A stretch of 64,000 bases of DNA from Paenibacillus sp. JZ16 (GTDB lineage: Bacteria > Bacillota > Bacilli > Paenibacillales > Paenibacillaceae): positions 6,585,001 through 6,649,000 of the forward strand of contig NZ_CP017659.1 in NCBI RefSeq assembly GCF_015326965.1, in the 5' to 3' direction. The notes under the pieces were generated by a model. That model was not told the DNA's origin. It did not search any database and worked only from the letters and a program-made list of their open reading frames with translations. Position 1 is the stretch's first letter. The number at the start of each line of letters is the position of its first letter. The position numbers were made by a program, and so were the translations under genes. Positions 1-9,331 of the stretch are shown here, one piece after another.

Positions 1-1542
1 ATTCGTGATTTGAAGCTGCCGGGTATCGTTGTTGCTGAGGATAACAAACGGTATTATCCCTATGGCGATCTCGCAGCCCATATTTTGGGGTTCACGGGAG
101 CCTACAGCCAGGGACTCACCGGGCTGGAAGCCATGCATGACGACAAGCTGAAGGGCTTCGAAGGCGGAATATCCTATCTGTCCGATGCGGGCGGAAGAAT
201 CATGCCGGGCTCCTCGGAGAAATACGTAGAGCCCCGCGACGGTCTGAATCTGGAGCTGACGATCGATAAATCGATTCAGTCCATAATGGAGCGGGAGCTT
301 GATCAAGCGATGGTGAAGTATCAGGCGAATGGGGCTTGGTCGATCGCCATGAATCCCAAGACAGGCGAGATTTTGGCAATGGCCAGCAGGCCAGGGTATT
401 CTCCTGCCAATTACCAGGAGTTTTCAGCCGAGACGTACAACCGCAACCTGCCGATCTGGATGACCTATGAACCAGGATCGACATTCAAGATTATTACGCT
501 TGCCGCTGCCCTTGAAGAGGACAAGGTTGACCTGAAGAACGACCACTTCTTTGACAGTGGGGCGGTAGAGGTCGGTGGAGCGAGACTGCGCTGCTGGAAA
601 AAAGGCGGCCATGGCAGTCAGACCTTCATGGAGGTTGTTCAGAACTCCTGCAACCCGGGCTTCGTCGCGTTAGGTCAGAAGCTGGGCAAGGAAAGCCTGT
701 TTCAGTATATCCGCGATTTTGGCTTCGGGGCAAAGACGGGCATCGATTTGAATGGGGAAGAGAATGGGATCCTGTTCAAACTCGACAATGTCGGTCCTGT
801 TGAGCTGGCGACAACGGCATTTGGGCAAGGGGTATCGGTTACGCCGATCCAGCAGGTTGCTGCAGTGTCTGCCGCCATTAACGGCGGCAAATTGTTTAAG
901 CCGCATGTGGCCAAGGCGTGGGTCAATCCAGAAACGGGAGAGACGGTCGAGGAAATCAAGCCGGAGCTTGTCAGACAAGTGATCTCGGAGGAAACATCCA
1001 AGCAAGTCCGCGAGGCACTCGAGAGCGTCGTTGCTAAGGGGACCGGGCGCCCTGCCTTCATCGACGGCTATCGAGTCGGAGGGAAGACGGGAACCGCCCA
1101 GAAGGTTATTAACGGCCGGTACTCATCGACCGAGCATATCGTATCGTTCATCGGATTCGCGCCTGCCGATGATCCTGAAATTGTGGTGTACACGGCGGTA
1201 GATAATCCGAAGGGCATTCAATTCGGTGGCGTCGTGGCTGCTCCGATCGTGCAGAATATCCTGGAGGATGCGCTGCATTATATGAATGTTCCGCCGCGTA
1301 AAGACCAGCTTGCCCGTGAATACAAGTATGGTGAGACACCAACCGTGACTGTACCGAACCTGGTCGGAGCTACGGTTCAGGATCTGTATGAGGATCTGAA
1401 TATGAATTTCATGCTGGCCAAGTCCGGGACCGGCAACACAGTGATTTCCCAGGCGCCGAAGCCGGGAAGTCGGGTAGAGCGAGGGTCTACCATTCGGATC
1501 TATATGGGTGAAGACCCCGAGGGAACCAAGCACGAACATTAA
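1..1542 (+). CDS. spoVD: SpoVD, sporulation-specific class B penicillin-binding protein (5' end missing)
   Basis: Transpeptidase that cross-links spore cortex peptidoglycan, anchored in the mother-cell side of the forespore membrane. The reading frame is open from base 1, so the N-terminal membrane anchor lies outside the window. Visible catalytic motifs are STFK (active serine codon at 478-480), SCN and KTGTA (from base 1084). A single PASTA domain follows (from VPNLVG near 1354 to the end). One C-terminal PASTA domain, and position directly before murE, fit SpoVD rather than the vegetative PBP2B, which usually has two. Family assignment is secure; the SpoVD versus PBP2B choice is an inference from domain count and gene order. 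Confidence 0.9.
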   Translation: MRDLKLPGIVVAEDNKRYYPYGDLAAHILGFTGAYSQGLTGLEAMHDDKLKGFEGGISYLSDAGGRIMPGSSEKYVEPRDGLNLELTIDKSIQSIMERELDQAMVKYQANGAWSIAMNPKTGEILAMASRPGYSPANYQEFSAETYNRNLPIWMTYEPGSTFKIITLAAALEEDKVDLKNDHFFDSGAVEVGGARLRCWKKGGHGSQTFMEVVQNSCNPGFVALGQKLGKESLFQYIRDFGFGAKTGIDLNGEENGILFKLDNVGPVELATTAFGQGVSVTPIQQVAAVSAAINGGKLFKPHVAKAWVNPETGETVEEIKPELVRQVISEETSKQVREALESVVAKGTGRPAFIDGYRVGGKTGTAQKVINGRYSSTEHIVSFIGFAPADDPEIVVYTAVDNPKGIQFGGVVAAPIVQNILEDALHYMNVPPRKDQLAREYKYGETPTVTVPNLVGATVQDLYEDLNMNFMLAKSGTGNTVISQAPKPGSRVERGSTIRIYMGEDPEGTKHEH

Positions 1543-1543
1543 G

Positions 1544-1578
1544 GCATCATCCGATTCGGGAGCGAGGGCGGATGATGC
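1544..1578 (+). other. Intercistronic hairpin between spoVD and murE
   Basis: GCATCATCCG and CGGATGATGC form a perfect 10-bp inverted repeat with a 15-nt loop, starting two bases after the spoVD stop codon. No T run follows, so it is not a standard intrinsic terminator. It could protect or process the mRNA, or lower expression of murE relative to spoVD. Confidence 0.5.
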
Positions 1579-1602
1579 AGATATATAGAGAGAGGGATAA
1601 CA

Positions 1603-3087
1603 ATGAAATTGAAGCAATTATCATCCGTATTGGCGGCTGCTGTTATCGAAGGATCCGGAGAAGTTGAAATCACGGGGATTGAAACAGACTCAAGACAAGT
1701 GAAAGCGGGGGATTTGTTCATTTGTCTGCCGGGCCATACGGTAGATGGACACCAGTTTGCTGCCCAGGCCGCTGACCAAGGCGCTGCGGCATTGGTTGTT
1801 GAGCGAAAGCTTGAGGTCGACCTTCCGCAAGTCATCGTGAGGGACAGCCGCTTTGCGATGGCGGGTTTGGCGAACGCCTTTTATAATCAGCCGAGCTCCC
1901 GCATGAAGATGATTGGCGTAACCGGAACGAACGGCAAGACTACGACAACGTATTTGATCGAGACGATCATGAATGATTACGGTTTGAAGACCGGATTGAT
2001 CGGCACGATTCAGATGAAATACGATGGTCAGTCCTTCCCGATGCCAAGAACGACGCCAGAGGCGCTGGAGCTCCAGCGTTACTTGAACGATATGGCGAAC
2101 GCAGGCACCGAGTGCTGCGTGATGGAGGTATCCTCGCATGCGCTCGAACAGGGGCGGGTAAAGGGAACGGACTTCCGAACGGCTATATTCACAAACCTGA
2201 CGCAGGATCATCTGGACTACCATCATACGATGGAAGAATACCGCGGGGCAAAAGGGTTATTTTTCTCCCGGCTGGGCAACGCTTTTGCCAAGGATGAACC
2301 ATCACGCAAATATGCCGTCCTGAATGCGGATGATGAGGCTTCGGCTTATTTTGCCAAGCAGACGGCGGCGGAAGTGATTACCTATGGTTTGGGAGAAGAT
2401 GCGGATATACGGGCAAGCAACATCTCAATCACCGCTCAAGGCACCTCGTTCCATGTGGATACCTTCCGCGGCAGTGCGGATATTGCGATTCGAATGGTAG
2501 GGAAATTCAACGTGTATAATGCCATGGCCGCGATCGCTGCCGCGCTTCTTGAGGGAATCCCTCTCGAGGATATCAAGAACAGCCTGGAGTCCGTGCCCGG
2601 CGTTGACGGCCGCGTTGAGGTCGTGGATGAAGGTCAGCCGTACGCCGTGATCGTGGATTATGCGCACACGCCGGACGGACTCGAAAATGTCCTGCGTACC
2701 GTTAATGAATTCGCTGAGGGCCGGGTGCTTACGGTATTCGGCTGCGGCGGCGACCGGGATCGGACCAAACGGCCGATCATGGGTAAAATTGCTGCGAAAT
2801 ATAGCGATGTTGTATTGGTGACTTCCGATAATCCCCGCACGGAAGATCCGGATATGATCCTGAAGGATATCGAAGCCGGCTTGATTGAGGACGAAGTGTC
2901 AACAGAAAGCTACAAACTCATCGTTGATCGCCGGAAAGCGATTGAAAAGGCTATTGAAATGGCAAGCCCGGGCGATGTAGTATTGATTGCGGGGAAAGGT
3001 CACGAGACCTACCAGCTGATTGCGGGCGAAGTACTAGATTTTGACGACCGCATCGTAGCCAAAGACGCGATAAGGGGCAGACAATAG
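1603..3087 (+). CDS. murE: UDP-MurNAc-tripeptide synthetase (meso-diaminopimelate adding), MurE
   Basis: Cytoplasmic ATP-dependent ligase adding meso-diaminopimelate to UDP-MurNAc-L-Ala-D-Glu. The 494-residue length is typical. The Mur ligase P-loop GVTGTNGKTT lies near residues 105-114, and DNPRTEDP near residues 409-416 is the motif that specifies meso-DAP over lysine. The wall should therefore be A1gamma type, which agrees with the dapL gene at 31.7 kb. The ATG is preceded by a GAGAGGG ribosome binding site. The stop codon TAG overlaps the murF start by one base, so the two are translationally coupled. Confidence 0.97.
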   Translation: MKLKQLSSVLAAAVIEGSGEVEITGIETDSRQVKAGDLFICLPGHTVDGHQFAAQAADQGAAALVVERKLEVDLPQVIVRDSRFAMAGLANAFYNQPSSRMKMIGVTGTNGKTTTTYLIETIMNDYGLKTGLIGTIQMKYDGQSFPMPRTTPEALELQRYLNDMANAGTECCVMEVSSHALEQGRVKGTDFRTAIFTNLTQDHLDYHHTMEEYRGAKGLFFSRLGNAFAKDEPSRKYAVLNADDEASAYFAKQTAAEVITYGLGEDADIRASNISITAQGTSFHVDTFRGSADIAIRMVGKFNVYNAMAAIAAALLEGIPLEDIKNSLESVPGVDGRVEVVDEGQPYAVIVDYAHTPDGLENVLRTVNEFAEGRVLTVFGCGGDRDRTKRPIMGKIAAKYSDVVLVTSDNPRTEDPDMILKDIEAGLIEDEVSTESYKLIVDRRKAIEKAIEMASPGDVVLIAGKGHETYQLIAGEVLDFDDRIVAKDAIRGRQ

Positions 3088-4505
3088 TGATCCATAAATC
3101 ATTAAAGAGCATCGCCGACATGTGCGGCGGGACGCTCTCACGTAACCAAGATGACAATATTATCATTCAAGGGGTCGGTACCGACTCCCGAACCATACAG
3201 CCGGGAAATTTGTTTGTTCCGATTGTTGGCGAGAAATTTGACGGGCATGCGTTCGCGGAGAGCGTGCTCGCCAGCGGAGCCGGCGCAGTGCTCTGGCAGA
3301 GAGATCATCAACCGATTCCCGACCTGCCGCTCATTCTCGTGGAGGATACGTTAACGGCGCTCCAGACGCTTGCGGCGGCCTATTTGTCCGAGAGCAGCGC
3401 CAAGGTGGTGGGCATAACCGGCAGCAACGGAAAAACCACCGTGAAGGACATGGTGTCCGCACTGCTTGAAACCACGTTTAACGTTCACAAGACGCAAGGC
3501 AATTACAACAATCATATCGGTCTTCCGTTAACCGTCCTCGCGATGAAGGAAGACACCGATATTATCGTGCTTGAGATGGGCATGAGCGGACGTCACGAGA
3601 TTGAACTCCTTTCGAACATTGCTCATCCGGATATGACGGTGATTACCAACGTGGGGGAAGCGCATCTGCTTCAGCTCGGTTCGCGCGAAGAAATCGCCCG
3701 CGCCAAGCTTGAAATTATTAGCGGCATGAAGCCGGGCGGCTTGCTGATCTACCATGGGGACGAACCGTTGATCCGCCAGGTGCTTGCTGAAGAAACTACG
3801 GTGAAGCCAGAAGGGCTTCGAACATTTACGTTTGGCAATCAAGAAACCAATGACGATTATCCGACGGGACTTATGTTCCATTCAAGAGGAATCATCTTCA
3901 CTTCGAACCGGCACGCTGGCGAAGGCTTTAGCTTGCCGCTTCTCGGGCGTCATAACGTAGTCAACGCGCTTGCGGCGATGGCTGTAGCAGCCCATTTGGG
4001 AATCGGCGATGAAGCTATTCGCAGCGGGTTTGCCAATCTGAAACTGTCGAGCATGCGGATCGAAGCCGTGGAGACTGCTTTCGGGGTCACCGTGCTGAAC
4101 GATGCTTATAATTCGAGTCCTACCGCGGTCAAGGCGGCATTGGACGTGCTTGGTGATATGAAAGGCTACCACCGGCGAATTGCCGTTCTCGGGGACATGC
4201 TGGAACTTGGTCAGCGTGAAGAGGAATTCCATGCCGAGATTGGAGATTACTTATCTCCGGACAACACGGATCTTGTGTTCACCTTCGGCCCATTGTCGCT
4301 TCACACGGCTATGAAAGCGAAAGACCGCTTTCCTGAAGGAGCAGTGCTTCCGTTTACGGATAAAGAAAAACTGATCGAAGCCTTGCTGGAGCAGGTAACG
4401 GAGAAGGATATCGTATTGGTGAAAGCCTCGCGCGGCATGAGGCTGGAACACGTGGTTGACGCCTTGAAGGCCCTGCCTGGCGGCAACAACGGAGTGAGGG
4501 GGTGA
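3087..4505 (+). CDS. murF: UDP-MurNAc-tripeptide:D-Ala-D-Ala ligase, MurF
   Basis: Adds the D-Ala-D-Ala dipeptide to UDP-MurNAc-tripeptide, the last cytoplasmic step before the membrane stage. The GTG start shares its first G with the murE stop. Length (472 aa) and the ATP-binding loop GITGSNGKTT near residues 109-118 fit the family, followed by the Mur central and C-terminal domains (NDAYNSSP motif in the second half). The TGA stop is followed four bases later by the mraY ATG, so murE-murF-mraY form one tight translational unit. Confidence 0.97.
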   Translation: MIHKSLKSIADMCGGTLSRNQDDNIIIQGVGTDSRTIQPGNLFVPIVGEKFDGHAFAESVLASGAGAVLWQRDHQPIPDLPLILVEDTLTALQTLAAAYLSESSAKVVGITGSNGKTTVKDMVSALLETTFNVHKTQGNYNNHIGLPLTVLAMKEDTDIIVLEMGMSGRHEIELLSNIAHPDMTVITNVGEAHLLQLGSREEIARAKLEIISGMKPGGLLIYHGDEPLIRQVLAEETTVKPEGLRTFTFGNQETNDDYPTGLMFHSRGIIFTSNRHAGEGFSLPLLGRHNVVNALAAMAVAAHLGIGDEAIRSGFANLKLSSMRIEAVETAFGVTVLNDAYNSSPTAVKAALDVLGDMKGYHRRIAVLGDMLELGQREEEFHAEIGDYLSPDNTDLVFTFGPLSLHTAMKAKDRFPEGAVLPFTDKEKLIEALLEQVTEKDIVLVKASRGMRLEHVVDALKALPGGNNGVRG

Positions 4506-4509
4506 GCTG

Positions 4510-5474
4510 ATGGACTTTCAATTGCTGTTATTGACAATCGGTGTAGCGTTTGTGCTTGCGGTGATATCGGCTCCGCTGCTCATTCCGCTGCTGCGGCGGA
4601 TGAAGTTCGGCCAGCAGGTTAGGAACGACGGTCCGCAGAGCCACTTGAAAAAAGCCGGAACGCCAACGATGGGCGGCGTTGTGATTCTGCTTGCTTTTAC
4701 ACTGACTTATATTAAATTTTCTCCAGTCGATACTGATTTCTATGTGATGATCGTAGCGACGCTCGGCTTCGGTTTGATCGGCTTTCTTGACGACTATATT
4801 AAGATCGTATTTCGCAGATCATTAGGACTCACGGCCAGGCAGAAGCTGTTTGGACAGCTTCTGTTTTCCGGCATTATGTGCTGGCTGTTGATCTCCAACG
4901 GCCATAGCACGGCGATAAGCGTTCCAGGAATGGATTGGTCCTTTGATTGGGGCCGTGGTTCTATTATCCGTTCATCGTGGTCATGATGCTTGCCATCAGC
5001 AACGCGGTGAATTTCACCGATGGAGTGGATGGTCTTCTGTCCGGTGTCAGTGCGATTGCCTTTGGCGCTTATGCCATTGTGGCGATCCAGTCTACGTCGT
5101 TTGCGGCGGCATTCTGCGCAGCGGCGATGATCGGTGCGGTACTCGGTTTTCTGGTATTTAACGCTCACCCTGCTAAAGTGTTCATGGGAGATACAGGGTC
5201 TTTAGGAATCGGGGGCGCTATTGGCGCCATAGCGATCGTAACCAAGAGCGAGCTGCTGTTCCTCATTATTGGCGGGGTATTCGTCATAGAAATGTTATCC
5301 GTTGTGCTTCAGGTGGTTTCCTTCAAAACCAGAGGCAAGCGAATATTCAAAATGAGCCCGATCCATCACCATTATGAATTATCCGGGTGGTCGGAGTGGC
5401 GCGTCGTCTTTACATTTTGGGCCGTGGGACTGATACTTGCGGGACTCGGACTTTATATCAACAAGGGGTTGTAA
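4510..5474 (+). pseudogene. mraY: Phospho-MurNAc-pentapeptide transferase MraY, interrupted by a one-base frameshift
   Basis: MraY transfers phospho-MurNAc-pentapeptide to undecaprenyl phosphate, making lipid I in the membrane. The frame from 4510 gives the N-terminal half up to ...DWSFDWG, then runs out of family sequence and stops near 4986. The C-terminal half (from GPWFYYPF, including [15 protein letters not shown] and the HHH-containing end) continues in another frame from about 4947. Adding one G to the G run at 4949-4952 joins the halves into about 321 residues, the normal length. The gene is essential and no other copy is in the window. I infer a base missing from the sequence rather than a dead gene, but the sequence as given is frameshifted. 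Confidence 0.9.
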
Positions 5475-5477
5475 CAT

Positions 5478-6911
5478 ATGAAGCAGCTAGAAGATTATCG
5501 GGATAAGCATATCGTCGTACTGGGACTGGCCAAAAGCGGAGTACAGGTAGCTAAAGTGCTGCATCAAGCCGGAGCCTCCGTCATTGTGAACGACAGAAAG
5601 GAAAGAGAACAGTGTCCTGAAGCTTCGGAGCTCGAGGCTTTGGGTATTTCTGTTATTTGCGGTGGACATCCCGATGATCTTATTCATCCCGGTGTAACGC
5701 TTCTTGTCAAAAATCCCGGAATTCCGTATTCCGCCCCGCCTGTTCAAAAGGCGCTGGAGCTTAAGATTCCTGTCGTGACCGAAGTTGAAATCGCCTATCA
5801 CCTGTGTGAAGCACCGATCATCGGCATCACAGGCTCGAATGGCAAAACAACGACGACAACCTGGGTAGGCAAGCTGCTGGAAAACGCGGGTCTTTCCCCG
5901 ATTGTAGCCGGTAATATCGGCACGCCACTATCCGAGGCTGCAGCAGAAGCAACTGAAAACAATTGGATGGTCGTTGAGCTGAGCAGCTTTCAATTAAAAG
6001 GAACAGAGGAGTTCAGGCCGCGTATTGCCTGCCTTCTCAACATTGCGGAAACGCATCTTGATTACCATGGCGGAATGGATGATTATGTTGCATCCAAAGC
6101 CAAGCTGTTCGCCAACCAGACTGCAGATGATACCGCTGTGCTCAATTGGGATGATCCCGTGTGCAGAAACCTTGTTCCGTATATCAAGGCGCGCATTGTG
6201 CCTTTTTCGATGAGTGAGAGCCTTCGTGAAGGGGTTCACGTAATGCCGCCATATGTTGCCGGTACCCCGGACTCGGACGACGACGATCAGGGGCGTACGC
6301 TGATTTATACAGATGGCGAAGGGTTTACGCATGAGATCATCCGTGTGGAGAACATCGGACTGCCCGGAAGATTTAATGTAGGGAATGCATTGGCTGCCTG
6401 TGCGATCGCCATAGCGGCCGGCGTTGCCCCCGATAAGCTGGAAGAAGCTTTATCCAGCTTCCGCGGTGTTGAGCATCGCCTGGAATACGTTGCCGAGCTT
6501 CAGGGCGTATCCTATTACAATAACTCGAAGGCAACGAACTCCAAGGCGACGCACATGGCATTGACTTCGTTCAAGGAGCCTATCATATTAATCGCAGGCG
6601 GGCTTGACCGCGGGTCGGATTATGAGGAGTTGATTCCTTCCTTGCAAGGACGGGTGAAAGCCGTCGTGCTTCTTGGCGAAACGAAGGAGAAAATCGCGAA
6701 GGCTGCTGCCAAAGCCGGATTAAAGGACATCTTCCTCGTCGATAATGGGAAGGACGCCGCCGCGACTTTGACCTCGGCTGTCCAGAAGGCTGCCGGGCTC
6801 GCAGAGAGCGGGGATATTGTTCTACTATCTCCCGCATGTGCGAGCTGGGACATGTTTCCTTCCTTCGAGGATCGAGGACGCATTTTTAAAGAGGCGGTGC
6901 ATAACCTTTAA
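5478..6911 (+). CDS. murD: UDP-MurNAc-L-alanine:D-glutamate ligase, MurD
   Basis: Cytoplasmic ligase that adds D-glutamate to UDP-MurNAc-L-Ala. At 477 residues it is slightly longer than average; an acidic insertion (DSDDDDQ) lies in the middle of the protein. The P-loop GITGSNGKTTT is near residues 116-126 and the N-terminal Rossmann-like nucleotide sugar domain begins HIVVLGLAKSG. The ATG lies three bases after the mraY stop, in the usual mraY-murD-spoVE order. Its activity supplies the substrate for MurE encoded upstream. Confidence 0.97.
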   Translation: MKQLEDYRDKHIVVLGLAKSGVQVAKVLHQAGASVIVNDRKEREQCPEASELEALGISVICGGHPDDLIHPGVTLLVKNPGIPYSAPPVQKALELKIPVVTEVEIAYHLCEAPIIGITGSNGKTTTTTWVGKLLENAGLSPIVAGNIGTPLSEAAAEATENNWMVVELSSFQLKGTEEFRPRIACLLNIAETHLDYHGGMDDYVASKAKLFANQTADDTAVLNWDDPVCRNLVPYIKARIVPFSMSESLREGVHVMPPYVAGTPDSDDDDQGRTLIYTDGEGFTHEIIRVENIGLPGRFNVGNALAACAIAIAAGVAPDKLEEALSSFRGVEHRLEYVAELQGVSYYNNSKATNSKATHMALTSFKEPIILIAGGLDRGSDYEELIPSLQGRVKAVVLLGETKEKIAKAAAKAGLKDIFLVDNGKDAAATLTSAVQKAAGLAESGDIVLLSPACASWDMFPSFEDRGRIFKEAVHNL

Positions 6912-6960
6912 GTAGGGGGGTGGATAAGCCCCTACTAAGGATGTACGAGGTGGCCTTTCC

Positions 6961-8058
6961 ATGAACAAGAACCGCCAGGCGCCCGATCTGTGGCTGCTTA
7001 TCTGTATTTTGGCCCTGCTGGCCATCGGAATCGTCATGGTATACAGCGCAGGATCCGTCCTCGCATTTCATGACTATGGCGATAAGTTTTATTTTGTGAA
7101 GCGTCAGCTGTTTTTTGCCTGTTTGGGGCTTGCTGCCATGTACTTCACATCGAGGACCGACTATCGGGTTTGGAAGAAATACAGCAAGCTTGCATTGCTG
7201 GTCTGCTTTTTTATGCTGATTATCGTACTTATTCCAGGGATCGGCGTTGTTCGCGGCGGAGCCAGAAGCTGGCTCGGCATCAGCTCGTTCGGAATTCAAC
7301 CCTCCGAGTTTATGAAGCTGGGCATGATTCTGTTTCTATCACGCTGGCTCAGTAAGCAAGATTATGATATTACGTCTTTTACTAGGGGGCTTTTGCCGCC
7401 GCTTGGTTTAATCGGACTGGCATTCGGATTGATTATGCTGCAGCCTGATTTGGGTACGGGTGCCGTTATGCTTGGAGCTGCGATGATGATTGTTTTTACC
7501 GCAGGGGCACAGATGAAGCATCTGGGCTTTCTCGCATTAGGCGGGGTTGCCGGTTTCATTGGCTTGATTCTGACAGCCCCCTACCGGCTGAAGCGGATAA
7601 CCGGGTTTCTCGATCCATGGTCCGATCCGCTTGGCGCAGGCTATCAGATCATTCAATCCCTCTATGCCATAGGGCCGGGCGGACTCGGCGGGCTCGGGCT
7701 TGGCATGAGTCGTCAGAAGTACGCTTATGTACCTGAGCCGCAGACTGATTTTATTTTTTCGATCTTGGCCGAAGAGCTTGGATTCATTGGCGGTTTGATT
7801 GTACTGCTCTTGTTCGCTGCCTTGGTGTGGCGGGGCATGAGAGTGGCCATGACGGTATCCGACGGCTTTGGAAGTCTGCTGGCTGTTGGGATCGTGGGCA
7901 TGGTCGCCATACAGGTCGTTATCAATATCGGTGTCGTTATCGGTTTAATGCCGGTAACAGGGATTACGCTGCCGCTCATCAGTTACGGAGGCAGCTCACT
8001 GACGCTGATGCTGACGGCGCTGGGCATTCTATTAAATATTTCCCGTTATGCGAGGTGA
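6961..8058 (+). CDS. spoVE: SpoVE, SEDS-family peptidoglycan polymerase of the FtsW/RodA type
   Basis: Integral membrane glycosyltransferase (SEDS family) that polymerises lipid II; SpoVE works with SpoVD in spore cortex synthesis. The 365 residues form about ten hydrophobic segments and carry the SEDS signatures GGARSWLGISSFGIQPSEF, PEPQTDFIFSILAEELGF with its conserved acidic residue, and the C-terminal GLMPVTGITLPLISYGGSS. Position between murD and murG is the spoVE position of Bacillus. A vegetative FtsW role cannot be excluded from sequence alone. The TGA overlaps the ribosome binding site of murG. Confidence 0.88.
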   Translation: MNKNRQAPDLWLLICILALLAIGIVMVYSAGSVLAFHDYGDKFYFVKRQLFFACLGLAAMYFTSRTDYRVWKKYSKLALLVCFFMLIIVLIPGIGVVRGGARSWLGISSFGIQPSEFMKLGMILFLSRWLSKQDYDITSFTRGLLPPLGLIGLAFGLIMLQPDLGTGAVMLGAAMMIVFTAGAQMKHLGFLALGGVAGFIGLILTAPYRLKRITGFLDPWSDPLGAGYQIIQSLYAIGPGGLGGLGLGMSRQKYAYVPEPQTDFIFSILAEELGFIGGLIVLLLFAALVWRGMRVAMTVSDGFGSLLAVGIVGMVAIQVVINIGVVIGLMPVTGITLPLISYGGSSLTLMLTALGILLNISRYAR

Positions 8059-8063
8059 AGGGT

Positions 8064-9173
8064 ATGCGTGTCGTATTGACCGGCGGCGGAACGGGGGGGC
8101 ATATTTACCCCGCCGTTGCCATTGCAAGACAATGTGAAAAGGAAGATCCGAAAACGGAGTTTTTATATATCGGAGGTAAACGGGGTCTCGAAAGCAAGCT
8201 GGTACCCCAGGAGAAACTGCCGTTTGAGAGCATCGATATCACGGGGTTCCGGCGCAAGCTGTCGCTGGATAACGTGAAGACGATCATGCGTTTTTTCAAA
8301 GGCGTGAAGCGATCGAAGGCCCTGCTGAAGGAATTTAAACCCGATGTCGTGATCGGTACCGGAGGTTATGTGTGCGGTCCGGTGGTTTATGCAGCGGCCA
8401 AGCTCGGGATACCAACCATGATTCATGAGCAGAATGCGATTCCCGGCCTCACCAACCAGTTCCTCAGCCGCTATGCGGATACGGTGGCGGTCAGCTTTGA
8501 GGGATCGGAGTCTTCCTTTCCTAAAGCCAAAAGAACGGTATATACAGGAAATCCACGTGCGACAACGGTATTATCCGCCAATCGTGAACGTGGATTTGCT
8601 ACGCTCGGCATTCCGGTGGACAGCCAGGTCGTACTGATCGTCGGCGGAAGCCGGGGTGCCAAGGCGATCAATAACGCGATGATCGGGATGGCGCCGTTCA
8701 TACAGAAGCTGCCGGGTGTACATTTCGTGTTTGTTACGGGCGAAACTTATTTTGAGAACACGCGGGAATCCATTCTGTCCCAGCTCGGTACCATGCCGAA
8801 TCAACTTCATATCGTGCCATACGTTCATAATATGCCGGAAGTGCTTGCGGCTACTTCGCTGATTGTAAACCGTGCGGGAGCTTCATTCCTGGCGGAGATT
8901 ACATCGCTTGGCATTCCATCCGTACTTATCCCTTCACCTAACGTCACCAATAACCATCAGGAGGCAAATGCGAGGCAATTGGAGGAAGCGGGTGCGTCCA
9001 GCATGATTCTTGAAAAGGATTTGACGGCGGAATCGCTGTTCGCAAAGCTTGAGGAGATCATGACCAGTCGTACTTCCAGAGAGGCGATGTCCGCGGCTGC
9101 GAAAAAGCTCGGCAAACCGGATTCGGCATCCGTCATGGTTCAAGAAATCCGCCGGTTAACCGGCAAACGCTAA
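8064..9173 (+). CDS. murG: MurG, lipid II synthase (UDP-GlcNAc transferase)
   Basis: Peripheral membrane glycosyltransferase that adds GlcNAc to lipid I to give lipid II. The ATG at 8064 follows GAGGTGAAGG; a longer open frame runs upstream into spoVE but lacks a ribosome binding site, and the product from 8064 begins MRVVLTGGGTGGHIYPA, the conserved MurG N-terminus. The HEQNAIPG motif and the C-terminal donor-binding half (VNRAGASFLAEI) are present. The length of 369 residues is normal. Confidence 0.97.
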   Translation: MRVVLTGGGTGGHIYPAVAIARQCEKEDPKTEFLYIGGKRGLESKLVPQEKLPFESIDITGFRRKLSLDNVKTIMRFFKGVKRSKALLKEFKPDVVIGTGGYVCGPVVYAAAKLGIPTMIHEQNAIPGLTNQFLSRYADTVAVSFEGSESSFPKAKRTVYTGNPRATTVLSANRERGFATLGIPVDSQVVLIVGGSRGAKAINNAMIGMAPFIQKLPGVHFVFVTGETYFENTRESILSQLGTMPNQLHIVPYVHNMPEVLAATSLIVNRAGASFLAEITSLGIPSVLIPSPNVTNNHQEANARQLEEAGASSMILEKDLTAESLFAKLEEIMTSRTSREAMSAAAKKLGKPDSASVMVQEIRRLTGKR

Positions 9174-9263
9174 ATCGGCTGGGCGATTGTCACACACCTA
9201 TGGAGCCTGACATAAGATACTCTATAATCGTGACACACCCATGAGGCCGGCATTACTGACAGC

Positions 9264-9299
9264 GGCCATCTCTTCATCCAGTTGAAGGAATGGCCTTTT
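9264..9299 (+). terminator. Hairpin with T run between murG and murB
   Basis: GGCCAT pairs with ATGGCC, and CTTC with GAAG inside it, over positions 9264-9295, followed by TTTTG. It resembles a weak intrinsic terminator or attenuator after murG. A TATAAT at 9223-9228 upstream could be a -10 element, but I see no good -35 for it. murB may therefore be partly uncoupled from the upstream operon. Confidence 0.45.
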
Positions 9300-9331
9300 G
9301 GTTTTGAAAGTCAAGGGGAGGTTTATTTAAA

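Noticed and set aside
9187..9228. TTGTCA ... TATAAT as a murB promoter
   Set aside because: The spacer is 30 bases, and the nearer CTGACA is only 10 bases away. No acceptable -35 exists for the TATAAT.
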